A stretch of DNA of 64,000 nucleotides, taken from Bacteriovoracaceae bacterium UBA4097 (GTDB lineage Bacteria; Bdellovibrionota; Bacteriovoracia; Bacteriovoracales; Bacteriovoracaceae). Location: contig DFXX01000037.1 in NCBI GenBank assembly GCA_002381765.1, positions 62,001 to 126,000 of the forward strand, read 5' to 3'. Shown in pieces: positions 35,334-43,723 of the stretch; the first letter of the stretch is position 1, and each line of letters opens with the position of its first letter. The position numbers and the translations under genes were made by a program. Below the pieces are notes generated by a model. It searched no databases. It saw only the letters and a program-made list of their open reading frames with translations, and was not told where the DNA came from.

Positions 35334-35362
35334 CTTATAACATCGACGACAAGATTTTTGAA
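35334..35362 (-). promoter_or_regulatory. Predicted promoter of the TIGR02147 gene (leaderless)
   Basis: Minus strand: -35-like TTCAAA (35357-35362), 17 bp, -10 TATAAG (35334-35339), 6 nt to the ATG at 35327. Confidence 0.45.
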
Positions 35363-35598
35363 TTTATTGACCGCAAAGTGCGACCTATATTGATCATGCT
35401 ATGAATCTTTTATATAGTTCATAAATAAGTCGTGGCAAGATAGTTAGTGTCCAATTTCTATAGGTTTTGCTGGATTTTTAGGTTGGCATTACTTTTAACA
35501 GCACTTCTGTAGCATCAGAATTGAGAACAGAAGGAGAGTATCACGAGTCACTCTTCGTAAAAACAAGTGGTTGATAACGTCTTCCGCCTTTTCTTAGC

Positions 35599-35625
35599 TT
35601 TGAGATGCCAAAGTGGCATCTCAAA
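35599..35625. repeat. Hairpin with 12-bp perfect arms
   Basis: TTTGAGATGCCA, loop AAG, TGGCATCTCAAA. No T-run on either side and no flanking gene within 250 bp. Resembles a terminator stem or the core of a small structured RNA. Confidence 0.5.
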
Positions 35626-35805
35626 CAGTGAACTGCATACGCTGTCTTCTTTTATATAATAGGAGAACGTAGCTTCCTTAATAAAAGATTCTGCTATACT
35701 TATTACATGGGGAAGGCGATCGATTTCATTTTTGAAAAAAGATAATATCCAGCTCGAAAATCAGCTTTTCCAGAGTCATCACGTCGGCATGATTATAAAT
35801 AATGA

Positions 35806-35828
35806 AAACCCCTCATGTTGAGGGGTTT
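35806..35828. terminator. Hairpin with 10-bp perfect arms, terminator-like
   Basis: AAACCCCTCA, loop TGT, TGAGGGGTTT. The A/T ends give a short T-tract in either direction. About 76 bp past the stop of the 35904-36605 gene on the minus strand, so it may be that gene's terminator. Confidence 0.5.
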
Positions 35829-35903
35829 AAAGCGCTGAAAATTCCCCGGAGGTCCAACAAACCCGAATTTGGGGGAGATGTTGCGAATTTCCGCTGTTTG
35901 TAT

Positions 35904-36605
35904 TTATAGTAATAACGCTTTGAGCTTTGCCACGAGATCCTGGGACAAATCAATTTCTTTGGTCCTCGCCTTCTTGAGTTCAGAACAATTCAGCTGCTTC
36001 CCATTTTTGTTTGTAAGCTCTTTTCTAAGTTTATTATCAGCAGTTTCGGCCTGTCTCTCTAGATCATTAATTTGTTCAATTCCCGGTCTTGTTATCAATC
36101 CCGCATCTGACATTTGCTTAACCAAATTAATTGCCATTATTGTTTCGATTAAAGTCTGCTTATTCTTAGTGGTTTCGTTTATATAGTTCCAAAATTTTTC
36201 CATGGCCAAGGAATGAGTTTTCTTGCTCCAGTCGTAATACTTTAACCCGTAAATCAAACCCCTAAAAAAGTTGTAGTTTGAAAAGCTATCTTCACAATAT
36301 TCAACAGCGATTGGTTTATCATTTGGATTAGTACAACTCTCTGATTCACGAACTGATTGTAAAAGGTTGAATTTTCCTCCCAACTTGGTCTCATCGTACT
36401 TCATTAAAAGATCGACGGCATTCTTCTCGTTTTTAACAAAACGAATATTGTGATTGTTCTTGTCTTTTTTTAGGGCTTCTTCATCCTCAAAAAAAGCTTT
36501 CTCTAAGACCTCTTCCTTATGCTGGTTACATTCCTTAAGAGAAGGACTTTGGGCAAAAAGTGAAAAAGAAAAGAAGGCCAAAAAGAGATACTTAAAATTG
36601 TGCAT
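35904..36605 (-). CDS. Hypothetical exported helical protein
   Basis: 233 aa from the ATG at 36605, chosen because it opens a signal peptide (YLFLAFFSFSLFAQS) and AGGAAA lies upstream; the ORF to 36632 adds nine residues. The mature protein is highly charged and helical, with about five Cys. No family recognised. Preceded by the histone-fold gene on the same strand with a 92-bp gap holding a hairpin, so it is probably transcribed separately. Confidence 0.5.
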   Translation of the reverse strand: MHNFKYLFLAFFSFSLFAQSPSLKECNQHKEEVLEKAFFEDEEALKKDKNNHNIRFVKNEKNAVDLLMKYDETKLGGKFNLLQSVRESESCTNPNDKPIAVEYCEDSFSNYNFFRGLIYGLKYYDWSKKTHSLAMEKFWNYINETTKNKQTLIETIMAINLVKQMSDAGLITRPGIEQINDLERQAETADNKLRKELTNKNGKQLNCSELKKARTKEIDLSQDLVAKLKALLL

Positions 36606-36662
36606 AATCTTTTTTTCCTGATTTGTGATCAAAGGAATCGGATGAATTTATTGGGAAGGATT

Positions 36663-36689
36663 CTGCCCAACACTAAAAGTATTGGGCAG
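36663..36689. terminator. Hairpin after the histone-fold gene
   Basis: 8-bp arms CTGCCCAA/TTGGGCAG, extended inward by three more pairs past one mismatch, 9 bp downstream of the histone-fold gene stop (minus strand). No T-run, so attenuation or 3'-end protection is as likely as termination. Confidence 0.5.
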
Positions 36690-36697
36690 CAAAGAAT

Positions 36698-37096
36698 TTA
36701 CATAAGTGAAGTAGGAGCAGAGAAATCACGATCCATAATAGTCTTACGTTTATCGGCCTTAGCGTTCTCAATTGCTTTAAGACAAACGGTTTGAACTCTT
36801 ACCGTTAACTGATCTATCGCCTGAGAAGATGTCGAAAGACCGGCCTCTTCCTTAATGAGCTTCTTCACTTTTGACGCAACAACTAATGATTCTTCGATAT
36901 TTGAATTCTCGACATAGAGATTGAAGTCCTTGCCCATAACAGTCTTGCGACCTAGCTTCTGAGCGTGGGCAATAGCGTCACGACAAGCTTTTACAATATC
37001 AGCATTAAGCGGTTCGAAAAAACCTGTGGATGTATTGCAGTCTGCTTTATCCTTGATGAATTTTTTAACTTTAGAGATAACGATCAAGCTTTCCAT
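36698..37096 (-). CDS. Double histone-fold protein (two fused bacterial histones)
   Basis: 132 aa made of two tandem repeats of about 57 aa (2-58 and 69-125). Each has an N-terminal SKVKK(F/L)IK helix, a long central helix and a C-terminal RKT(V/I)M...DF segment. The latter matches archaeal histone loop 2 plus the start of helix 3 (HMfB GRKTIKAEDI), including the Arg-x6-Asp pair (Arg50/Asp57 and Arg117/Asp124). Single-fold versions such as Bd0055 of Bdellovibrio bind DNA. Here two folds in one chain would form an intramolecular histone pseudo-dimer. Good Shine-Dalgarno (AAGGAG). Divergent from the lipid operon. Confidence 0.85.
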   Translation of the reverse strand: MESLIVISKVKKFIKDKADCNTSTGFFEPLNADIVKACRDAIAHAQKLGRKTVMGKDFNLYVENSNIEESLVVASKVKKLIKEEAGLSTSSQAIDQLTVRVQTVCLKAIENAKADKRKTIMDRDFSAPTSLM

Positions 37097-37194
37097 GGAA
37101 GGCTCCTTAAATAATGGCCAAACGTTTTTACCTAGTACCTAAATATCCTCCAAAGCCGACTTTTCAGCAAGACGAAACGAGCGAACTCAATCTA

Positions 37195-37213
37195 AATTGT
37201 TCACTATACAATT
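37195..37213. promoter_or_regulatory. Inverted repeat upstream of the ketoacyl synthase operon
   Basis: AATTGT-N7-ACAATT, with one more imperfect flanking match. It lies 50 bp before the KS start and overlaps a possible -35 (TTGTTC, 37197-37202) whose -10 would be TAGTAA (37220-37225). A candidate operator for the lipid cluster. Confidence 0.35.
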
Positions 37214-37262
37214 AATGATTAGTAAGCTACCTTTTTTCTTCCATTTTACTCTGGGAATGACC

Positions 37263-38501
37263 ATGAATGATACACAGCGCATAGTGATGACCGGCATAGG
37301 ACTCACTGCACCTAATGGAAATAATCTAAGCGAATTTCGAAACGCACTTCTGAATTGTCAGTCCGGCGTGAAGCATGCCGAGATCCGTTATATGGGTCAG
37401 CAAGTTGCGGGCCTGTGTGATTTTGATGAATTTAAATATCAATCCAAGAAGCTTCGCCGTCGCGGAACTCGTGCGGGAAGTATATCTATCTATTGCGCTA
37501 ATGAGGCCATAGCCGATTCAGCTCTTCCTTGGAGTGATATCGATAAGTCCATGGTGGGTGTTTATCTCGGTATCACTGAGCATGGAAATGTAGAAACCGA
37601 AAACGAAATCTATGATATGCACCAGAATAATCTTGATTGGAAGCTCTGGTCCCCTCACCATAATCCAAGAACTGTTGCCAATTCTCCTGCGGGTGAGGTG
37701 ACACTTAATCTGAATATTACTGGACCTCATTATACTCTGGGCTCAGCATGTGCTGGTGGTAATGTGGGTATCATCCAAGGTGTTCAGCAGTTACTTTTGG
37801 GTGAAGTGGATGTAGCATTGGTGGGTGGAGTTTCTGAATCTCCTCAGACCTTTGGCATCTTTGCCGCCTTTGCGGCCCAGGGAGCACTCGCCCATCACGA
37901 AGATGCTAGTAAGGCTTCTAGACCCATGGATAAGAACAGAAATGGTATTGCGATCTCTGAAGGGGGTTGCATCTATGTTCTTGAGCGCCTCTCGGATGCT
38001 AAGAAGAGAAATGCCAAGATCTATGCCGAGATCGTAGGATACGCTATTAATTCAGATGCTACCGATTTTGTGAATCCTAATAGTGAGAGACAAGTTCAGT
38101 GTATGCATAAGGCGATTAAGCGAGCAGGGCTCAAGGTTTCGGATATCGATATTGTGAACATGCATGCTACCGGAACGGGAGCAGGGGACATTTCAGAATC
38201 AAGGGCCGTGCGTGATGCCTTTGCTGATTCCGATAGAACCTATGTGAACTTCACTAAGGGTCATATCGGTCACTGTATGGGAGCAGCAGGAGCTCTAGAA
38301 CTAGCTGGGAATCTTCCAAGCTTTGTAGACGGTGTGGTTCATCCGGGAATGAATGTCACGGAATTAGATCCTGACTGCGCTATTAAGAATCTTGTCTTCA
38401 ATGAGCCGAAGCACATTGGAGAAGTAAATTATATCCTCAATAATTCCTTCGGAATGCTGGGGATCAACTCTGCACTTATAGTTAAAAAATATACTGCTTA
38501 A
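37263..38501 (+). CDS. Beta-ketoacyl-ACP synthase (FabF-like)
   Basis: 412 aa from the ATG at 37263 (TGGGA 6 nt upstream; the frame opens at 37197 but the extension lacks similarity). Thiolase fold with the KS triad intact: Cys163 in GSACAGGNVG, His301 in MHATGTGAGD and His337 in KGHIGHCMGAAG. It condenses acyl-ACP with malonyl-ACP. As the first gene of an operon with an ACP, a CrtI-like flavoprotein and oleABC, it looks dedicated to this pathway, not to housekeeping fatty acid synthesis. Shared architecture with polyene/ladderane-type KS proteins is possible but not shown. Confidence 0.88.
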   Translation: MNDTQRIVMTGIGLTAPNGNNLSEFRNALLNCQSGVKHAEIRYMGQQVAGLCDFDEFKYQSKKLRRRGTRAGSISIYCANEAIADSALPWSDIDKSMVGVYLGITEHGNVETENEIYDMHQNNLDWKLWSPHHNPRTVANSPAGEVTLNLNITGPHYTLGSACAGGNVGIIQGVQQLLLGEVDVALVGGVSESPQTFGIFAAFAAQGALAHHEDASKASRPMDKNRNGIAISEGGCIYVLERLSDAKKRNAKIYAEIVGYAINSDATDFVNPNSERQVQCMHKAIKRAGLKVSDIDIVNMHATGTGAGDISESRAVRDAFADSDRTYVNFTKGHIGHCMGAAGALELAGNLPSFVDGVVHPGMNVTELDPDCAIKNLVFNEPKHIGEVNYILNNSFGMLGINSALIVKKYTA

Positions 38502-38512
38502 GGAGCTCGAAT

Positions 38513-38758
38513 ATGACAGCTGCAAATGTTCGTCAGATTGTTTTAGACATTATTTCTGATATCGCCCCGGATGAAGATGTATCAACACTTGATGATTCAA
38601 AGTCACTTCGTGAACAGTTGGATCTGGATTCTATGGACTTTCTAGATATCGTTATGGAGCTTCGTAAACGCCATAAGGTGGAAGTGCCTCAGGAAGATTA
38701 TCCAAAACTCGCGACGCTTGAGAGCTGTGTAAGCTACCTGTCTCCTAAGTTCGCTTAA
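38513..38758 (+). CDS. Acyl carrier protein
   Basis: 81 aa. The phosphopantetheine site is Ser40 in LDLDSMDFLD, on an acidic four-helix ACP. Carries the growing chain for the neighbouring KS, KR, DH and ER. Good Shine-Dalgarno (AAGGAG), 11 bp after the KS gene. A second, operon-specific ACP implies a segregated pool of intermediates; no transferase for loading it is nearby. Confidence 0.9.
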   Translation: MTAANVRQIVLDIISDIAPDEDVSTLDDSKSLREQLDLDSMDFLDIVMELRKRHKVEVPQEDYPKLATLESCVSYLSPKFA

Positions 38759-38767
38759 GTCATTCAC

Positions 38768-40171
38768 ATGAAATACGATGCTATAGTCATAGGTGCCGGA
38801 ATGTCGGGACTGGCCGCTGGCATCCGACTGGCCATGTTTGACAAGAAAGTTGTCATCCTGGAGAAGCACTCCATTCCGGGAGGACTCAATTCCTATTATC
38901 AAAGAAAGAACTTTGATAAGGGTGGCATCCGTCAGTTTGATGTGGGTCTTCATGCACTCACGAATTTTATTAAGAAGGGAGAGAAGGGAAAGCCCTTCTC
39001 AAAACTCTTAAAGCAGCTCAGGTTATCTTATGATGATTTTAAGCTGTGCCCTCAGTCCTACTCAAAGATTCTTTTTCCTGATTACTCCCTTTCTTTTTCC
39101 AATGAGTTTGAACTTCTGCAAAATGAAGTGATGGAGAAGTTCCCACGGGAAAAAGATAATTTCATGAAGCTCGTCACTCGTGTGAGGGACTTTAATGAAC
39201 TGGATTTAACTATTAGTTATTCTTCTTCTCGCGAGGTCTTGCGGGAGATCATCCAGGATGAAGTCCTGATTGAAATGATTCTCTGTCCTCTTCTCATCTA
39301 CGGCTCGGCCTGGGAAGATGACATGGATTTTGCTCAGTTTGTGATTATGTTCAAGTCTCTTTACTTTGAGGGCTTTTCTCGCCCCGAAGGCGGAGTGAGA
39401 ACTATCATAACTCTCTTAATGGAGAAGCTTAAATCCGTGGGGGGAGAGATCCGCTTTAAGACACCTGTTTCTGAGATTATCACCCAAGATGGTAAGGCCA
39501 TAGGTGTGAAGATTGGGGACGAGGAAATTCATGCTCCGGTGATTCTTTCAAGCATTGGTCTCCCGGAGACGGCAAAGATCACTCAAGCTCTTCATGAGAA
39601 AATGAATCCACCTATTGGGGCCATGACTTTTTTAGAAAGTATTTTTGTCTTGGATAAAAAGATTCCACTTGAGAAGAATGACTCCACCATTATTTTTTAT
39701 AATGATTCTTCAAAATATACTTATCGACCTGCTCAGAATTTCTTCGATCCGTCTTCGGCGGTTATTTGCTTTCCAGATAACTATGAGCCGCTAGTTCGAG
39801 AAGGTGAAGGAGTGGTGAGAATTACCTATATGGCCAACTATTCTCAGTGGAAGGAGCTTCCTCGCCCACAGTATGAAGAGAAGAAGGCAGAAGTGGCAGA
39901 GAGTGCTCTTCATCTTTTGAAAAAAGTTATTACAGGTTTTGATGAGAAGGTTCTGTTTAAAGATGTCTTTAGTCCCACCACTATCGAGCGCTATACCTGG
40001 CATCTGGATGGCACGGTCTATGGTTCTACCGAGAAGAGCCGGGATGGGAGAACTCCTATTCAGGGATTATTTATTATAGGAACTGATCAAGGCTTCTTAG
40101 GTATAGTGGGCTCCCTTCTATCGGGAATATCCATGGCCAATCTCCATGGTCTTATGGGAGCGGAAGCATGA
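38768..40171 (+). CDS. CrtI/phytoene desaturase-like FAD oxidoreductase, copy 1
   Basis: 467 aa. FAD-binding IGAGMSGLAAGIRLA near the N-terminus and a C-terminal GLFIIGTDQGFLGIVGS FAD-closing motif. Broadly CrtI/retinol saturase type, which oxidise, reduce or isomerise conjugated C=C bonds. No carotenoid genes (crtB, crtE) occur nearby; it sits in a fatty-acid/Ole operon, so the substrate is probably an acyl chain on ACP or a hydrocarbon. Its stop overlaps the oleA start (ATGA). A paralogue is encoded at 48268. Confidence 0.82.
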   Translation: MKYDAIVIGAGMSGLAAGIRLAMFDKKVVILEKHSIPGGLNSYYQRKNFDKGGIRQFDVGLHALTNFIKKGEKGKPFSKLLKQLRLSYDDFKLCPQSYSKILFPDYSLSFSNEFELLQNEVMEKFPREKDNFMKLVTRVRDFNELDLTISYSSSREVLREIIQDEVLIEMILCPLLIYGSAWEDDMDFAQFVIMFKSLYFEGFSRPEGGVRTIITLLMEKLKSVGGEIRFKTPVSEIITQDGKAIGVKIGDEEIHAPVILSSIGLPETAKITQALHEKMNPPIGAMTFLESIFVLDKKIPLEKNDSTIIFYNDSSKYTYRPAQNFFDPSSAVICFPDNYEPLVREGEGVVRITYMANYSQWKELPRPQYEEKKAEVAESALHLLKKVITGFDEKVLFKDVFSPTTIERYTWHLDGTVYGSTEKSRDGRTPIQGLFIIGTDQGFLGIVGSLLSGISMANLHGLMGAEA

Positions 40172-41196
40172 AATTAAAAAACGTCAGACTCTTGTCCTGG
40201 GGATATGAGGAGCCTGAGAGCTTTCTCACCTCTGATGAGATTGAAGAAGAGCTGAGTGAGCTTTATAAAAGAGCAAAGCTTCCTGAGGGGAGGCTTGAGC
40301 TGCAAACTGGGATTAAGCGCCGGGGTCTGTGGAAGAAGGGTACTCGTCCGAGCTCTATTGCGACCCTTGCTGCTGAAAAAGCGATTAAAGATTTTCCCCG
40401 TGAGAAGATTGATCTCTTAATTCATGCTTCTGTATGTCGCGATTTTTTAGAACCCGCTACGGCCGCTCAGGTTCATCATAATCTGAGACTCTCTCCTCAC
40501 TGCATGATCTCGGATCTCTCCAACGCTTGCCTGGGAGTGATGTCGAGTATTCTTATGGCAGGGCAGATGATTGAGAATGGTGCGATTAAGTCTGCTCTCA
40601 TTGTATCTGGTGAGAACGCAGGCCCCCTCATTGAGGAGACTCTTAATCATCTTAAAAATGATCCCTTAATGGATCGGAAAAAAATAAAACCCTTTATCGC
40701 AAGCCTCACCATTGGTTCGGCCGGTGTGGCCTTTCTTATCACTCATAGCGATCTCGCTCCTCATTCTCCCATCATTCTTGGGGGCTCAAGCCTCACGGAT
40801 TCCAATGCGGTGGAACTCTGCCAAGGGGATGGGTCGACTCAGGGACTGATGATGGAGACGGATTCAGAGGCCCTGATGATCGCTGGAATTAAGTTATCTA
40901 AGAGCAACTGGGAAAAGTGCAAGAATGTTTTGGGATGGAAGAATAGTGATGTGGATAAAATCATTCCTCATCAAGTGGGATCAGCTCACCGCCTGGGGCT
41001 TCTGACTCAGTTGGAGCTTCCCTTAGATCGGGATTATCAGACCTATGAGCAATTTGGAAATACAGGGTCGGCAGCATTGCCTTTGACTCTGGTTAAGGCC
41101 AGTGAACATAATTTTTTAAAGTCAGGCGATAAAGTGGCCCTTCTAGGTATTGGAAGTGGGCTCACCAGCATTATGCTGGGATTGGAGTGGAAATGA
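40168..41196 (+). CDS. oleA: OleA: head-to-head acyl condensing thiolase
   Basis: 342 aa. Thiolase-fold triad Cys121 (SDLSNACLG), His268 (IIPHQVGS) and Asn298 (FGNTGSA). Glu95 in CRDFLEPATAA matches the OleA-specific catalytic Glu that distinguishes OleA from FabH. It condenses two fatty acyl-CoA (or ACP) chains head to head to a 2-alkyl-3-oxoalkanoate. Identity is supported by context: oleB and oleC follow with overlaps and oleD is 2.7 kb on. Overlaps the CrtI-like gene by 4 bp. Confidence 0.9.
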   Translation: MKLKNVRLLSWGYEEPESFLTSDEIEEELSELYKRAKLPEGRLELQTGIKRRGLWKKGTRPSSIATLAAEKAIKDFPREKIDLLIHASVCRDFLEPATAAQVHHNLRLSPHCMISDLSNACLGVMSSILMAGQMIENGAIKSALIVSGENAGPLIEETLNHLKNDPLMDRKKIKPFIASLTIGSAGVAFLITHSDLAPHSPIILGGSSLTDSNAVELCQGDGSTQGLMMETDSEALMIAGIKLSKSNWEKCKNVLGWKNSDVDKIIPHQVGSAHRLGLLTQLELPLDRDYQTYEQFGNTGSAALPLTLVKASEHNFLKSGDKVALLGIGSGLTSIMLGLEWK

Positions 41197-42071
41197 ATGA
41201 AATGAGAGAACGTATCAAGACTCTGGGTTTAGAGAAGGCCTATCCCTTTCGTTCTCAATTTCTCCAGTTAGGAGATCATGGCATTCATTATGTGGATGAA
41301 GGGAAGGGGCAACCTATCCTGATGCTGCATGGAAATCCCACCTGGTCATTCTACTACCGAAATCTTATTCAGACTTTTTCTTCAAAGTTCAGAACCATCG
41401 TTCCCGATCATATGGGTTGTGGCTTCTCTGATAAGCCTCAGGATTATGAATATACTCTAGAGAATCATATTCAGAATGCCTATAAACTGATTCGTTTCTT
41501 AGAACTTAAGCAGATCATTCTGATTGTGCATGATTGGGGTGGTGCTATTGGAATGGGACTTGCTACCCGTTATCCAGAACTGTTTGATAAGATCATTATT
41601 CTAAATACTGCGGCCTTTCCGAGTCCTCATATCCCAAAAAGAATCAATCTTTTAAGACAAGGGAAGGTGGGAGAGTTTCTGACTCGCAAATTTAATCTTT
41701 TTGCCTGGCCCGCGACTTTTATGACGACTGAGAAGCCTCTACCGAAGGCGATAAAACAGGCCTATCTCTTGCCTTATAATTCCTGGGAGAACCGCATCGC
41801 TGTGTCGCGCTTTGTGCAGGATATTCCTATGGAAAAAGAGCATAGAACCTATAAAACCTTACGAGAGATTGAAGTGAAGCTTCCTCTTTTGAAACAGAAA
41901 AAACTTATTCTCTGGGGTGGAAAGGATTTTTGCTTTAATCAACATTTCTTTGAGAAATGGATCTCTATTTATCCGGATGCAGATGCTCAGTGGTTTGCTA
42001 ATGCCGGTCATTACATACTGGAAGATGCTAAAGACGAAGTGACTCAAAAAATCTGGGAGTTTATCAGATGA
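41193..42071 (+). CDS. oleB: OleB: beta-lactone decarboxylase (alpha/beta-hydrolase)
   Basis: 292 aa from the ATG at 41193 (GGAG upstream, overlapping the oleA stop by 4 nt). Haloalkane-dehalogenase-like alpha/beta-hydrolase: LHGNPTW oxyanion loop, nucleophile Asp114 in VHDWGGA, general-base His273 in NAGHYILED. In the Ole pathway OleB opens the beta-lactone made by OleC, releasing CO2 and giving the cis-olefin. Sequence alone would allow a haloalkane dehalogenase, but the ole neighbours decide. Separate from oleC, unlike the fused oleBC of actinobacteria. Confidence 0.87.
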   Translation: MNEMRERIKTLGLEKAYPFRSQFLQLGDHGIHYVDEGKGQPILMLHGNPTWSFYYRNLIQTFSSKFRTIVPDHMGCGFSDKPQDYEYTLENHIQNAYKLIRFLELKQIILIVHDWGGAIGMGLATRYPELFDKIIILNTAAFPSPHIPKRINLLRQGKVGEFLTRKFNLFAWPATFMTTEKPLPKAIKQAYLLPYNSWENRIAVSRFVQDIPMEKEHRTYKTLREIEVKLPLLKQKKLILWGGKDFCFNQHFFEKWISIYPDADAQWFANAGHYILEDAKDEVTQKIWEFIR

Positions 42072-43723
42072 ATATCGCCCACCGAATATCCGAGGTCGCT
42101 AAAAAATTTCCTCATAAAAAATCGGTGGTATTCTCTAAGCTTGATCAGGGAAGCTATTCTTATCCTTTTTATACTTTTTCGGAATTTGAAGAGCGCTCAA
42201 ATCAAATGGCGAGCTTCTTCAAAGATAAGGGCATAGGCCCGGGCATGAGAACGCTTCTCTTTGTGAAGCCTTGTCTTGATTTTTCAGTCATAACATTCGC
42301 TCTCTTTAAAGTAGGTGCTATTCCTGTTCTGATCGATCCCGGTATGGGAATTAAAAATCTACTCTCATCGATTAAGCAAGTAAGACCCGAGGCCATGATC
42401 TCTATAGGAAAAGTCCATTGGATCCGAAGAATTTTGAGATCGGCCTTTAGAAGTATAAAAGTTAAAATCTCTCTTACTCCTGTAGGAGGCTCGACTCATC
42501 ATCTTTATGAGAATCTCTCTTTAATGAGTAAGAGCTTTGATATTTGTGAGGTTAATCCTTCTGATACATCGGCGATTCTATTTACTAGCGGAGGTACCGG
42601 AATTCCTAAAGGAGTGATTTACACTCACGGAATCATGAATGCCCAGACCGATGCTTTAAAAGAGATGTTCTCGTTAGATGAGAGGCACATCGATCTTCCG
42701 GCCTTCCCGCTATTTGCTCTCTTCACTCTTGCTATGGGAATGACTTCGGTTATTCCTGATATGGATCCAACGAGGCCCGCGATGGTTGATCCCAAAAAAC
42801 TTGTGAGAAATATTCTTGAGCAGGGGGCAACCTTTGTGGCAGGCTCTCCGGCCATATGGGAGCGAGTAGGGCGCTATTGCCTTCGACATAATATCCAATT
42901 GGGTTCAGTGAAGTATGTTGTGATGTTTGGAGCTCCCGTGAGGAGTGAGATTCATGAGATGTATAGAAAGATTCTTCCCTTTGGAGATACCTATACCCCT
43001 TATGGAGCGACCGAGTGTCTGCCAGTTTCTCTTATTTCAGGCAGAGAGATTCTTAAAGGAAAAGCAGAAGAATCTAAAAAAGGATTGGGAACATGTGTCG
43101 GTCGAGCGGTACCCGGAGTAGAAATAAGAATTATTAAAACTTCGGATATTCCGAAAGATGATCTTTCTGAGCTACCTACTGGTAGCGTAGGAGAAATCGT
43201 GGTTTCTGGCACCCAGGTGACACCGGCCTATTTTGAAATGGAAGAAGAGACCAAGAAGGCCAAGATCAATGCCGACGGAAAGCTCTGGCACCGCATGGGA
43301 GACATAGGTTGGTTAGATCAAGACAATAATCTGTGGTTTTTGGGGCGAAAGGCCCACCGTGTAGAGATTGATTCTGAGACGGTTTTTTACCCACTGCAAA
43401 TTGAGGCCATCTTCAATCAGCATCCTATGGTGAAAAGATCGGCCCTTGTTCACTTAAAGTCCAAGAATGAAGTCACTCCCGGTCTTGTCATAGAGAGGCA
43501 TGATGGGCAGACTAGATTCGATCCTGACTTCCTCCGAGAGCTAAGTGCTCTTAGTGAAGAAACCGAGGCTTCTCAAAAAATTACACGCTTCTTTTTACAC
43601 CGATCATTTCCCGTGGATGTCAGACACAATATTAAAATTGATCGGATAAAACTTTCTCATTGGGCCCAGGAAAATGGGGGAGACCTATGTCAAAAAAATC
43701 AGAACACTACGCCGTCAAAGTAG
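42068..43723 (+). CDS. oleC: OleC: AMP-dependent beta-lactone synthetase
   Basis: 551 aa ANL-superfamily enzyme. The ATP loop SAILFTSGGTGIPKGV, YGATE and MGDIGW motifs and the C-terminal Lys-containing hinge (HNIKIDRIKL) are seen. OleC activates the 2-alkyl-3-hydroxy acid from OleD with ATP and closes the beta-lactone. Overlaps oleB (ATGA) and the following permease gene by 37 bp. A plain acyl-CoA ligase is the alternative, made unlikely by position. Confidence 0.87.
   Translation: MNIAHRISEVAKKFPHKKSVVFSKLDQGSYSYPFYTFSEFEERSNQMASFFKDKGIGPGMRTLLFVKPCLDFSVITFALFKVGAIPVLIDPGMGIKNLLSSIKQVRPEAMISIGKVHWIRRILRSAFRSIKVKISLTPVGGSTHHLYENLSLMSKSFDICEVNPSDTSAILFTSGGTGIPKGVIYTHGIMNAQTDALKEMFSLDERHIDLPAFPLFALFTLAMGMTSVIPDMDPTRPAMVDPKKLVRNILEQGATFVAGSPAIWERVGRYCLRHNIQLGSVKYVVMFGAPVRSEIHEMYRKILPFGDTYTPYGATECLPVSLISGREILKGKAEESKKGLGTCVGRAVPGVEIRIIKTSDIPKDDLSELPTGSVGEIVVSGTQVTPAYFEMEEETKKAKINADGKLWHRMGDIGWLDQDNNLWFLGRKAHRVEIDSETVFYPLQIEAIFNQHPMVKRSALVHLKSKNEVTPGLVIERHDGQTRFDPDFLRELSALSEETEASQKITRFFLHRSFPVDVRHNIKIDRIKLSHWAQENGGDLCQKNQNTTPSK

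Larger units (their letters stand above)
35363..35903. other. Gene-free region with several hairpins
   Basis: About 540 bp with no credible ORF; only a 12-codon start-to-stop frame at 35707, preceded by a TATACT box. It contains two perfect hairpins (12-bp and 10-bp arms, listed separately) and a looser inverted repeat (TTCCCC ... GGGGGA) near 35842-35877. Possible small RNA(s), or a graveyard of lost genes that left their terminators. Confidence 0.5.

Noticed and set aside
35707..35745. 12-codon ORF after a TATACT box
   Set aside because: Too short, no Shine-Dalgarno, no neighbour link; perhaps a broken gene start.
33545..35906. Shared CGCTGTTTGTATTT (14 nt) at the 3' ends of two exported-protein genes (33557-33570 and 35892-35905)
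   Set aside because: A 14-nt match is expected by chance several times in a window this size, and the flanks align only weakly.
40168..41196. FabH (ketoacyl-ACP synthase III) as the call for oleA
   Set aside because: The OleA-specific Glu in RDFLEPATA and the adjacent oleB/oleC point to OleA.
41193..42071. Haloalkane dehalogenase
   Set aside because: Similar fold and nucleophile Asp, but the coupled oleA and oleC make OleB far more likely.
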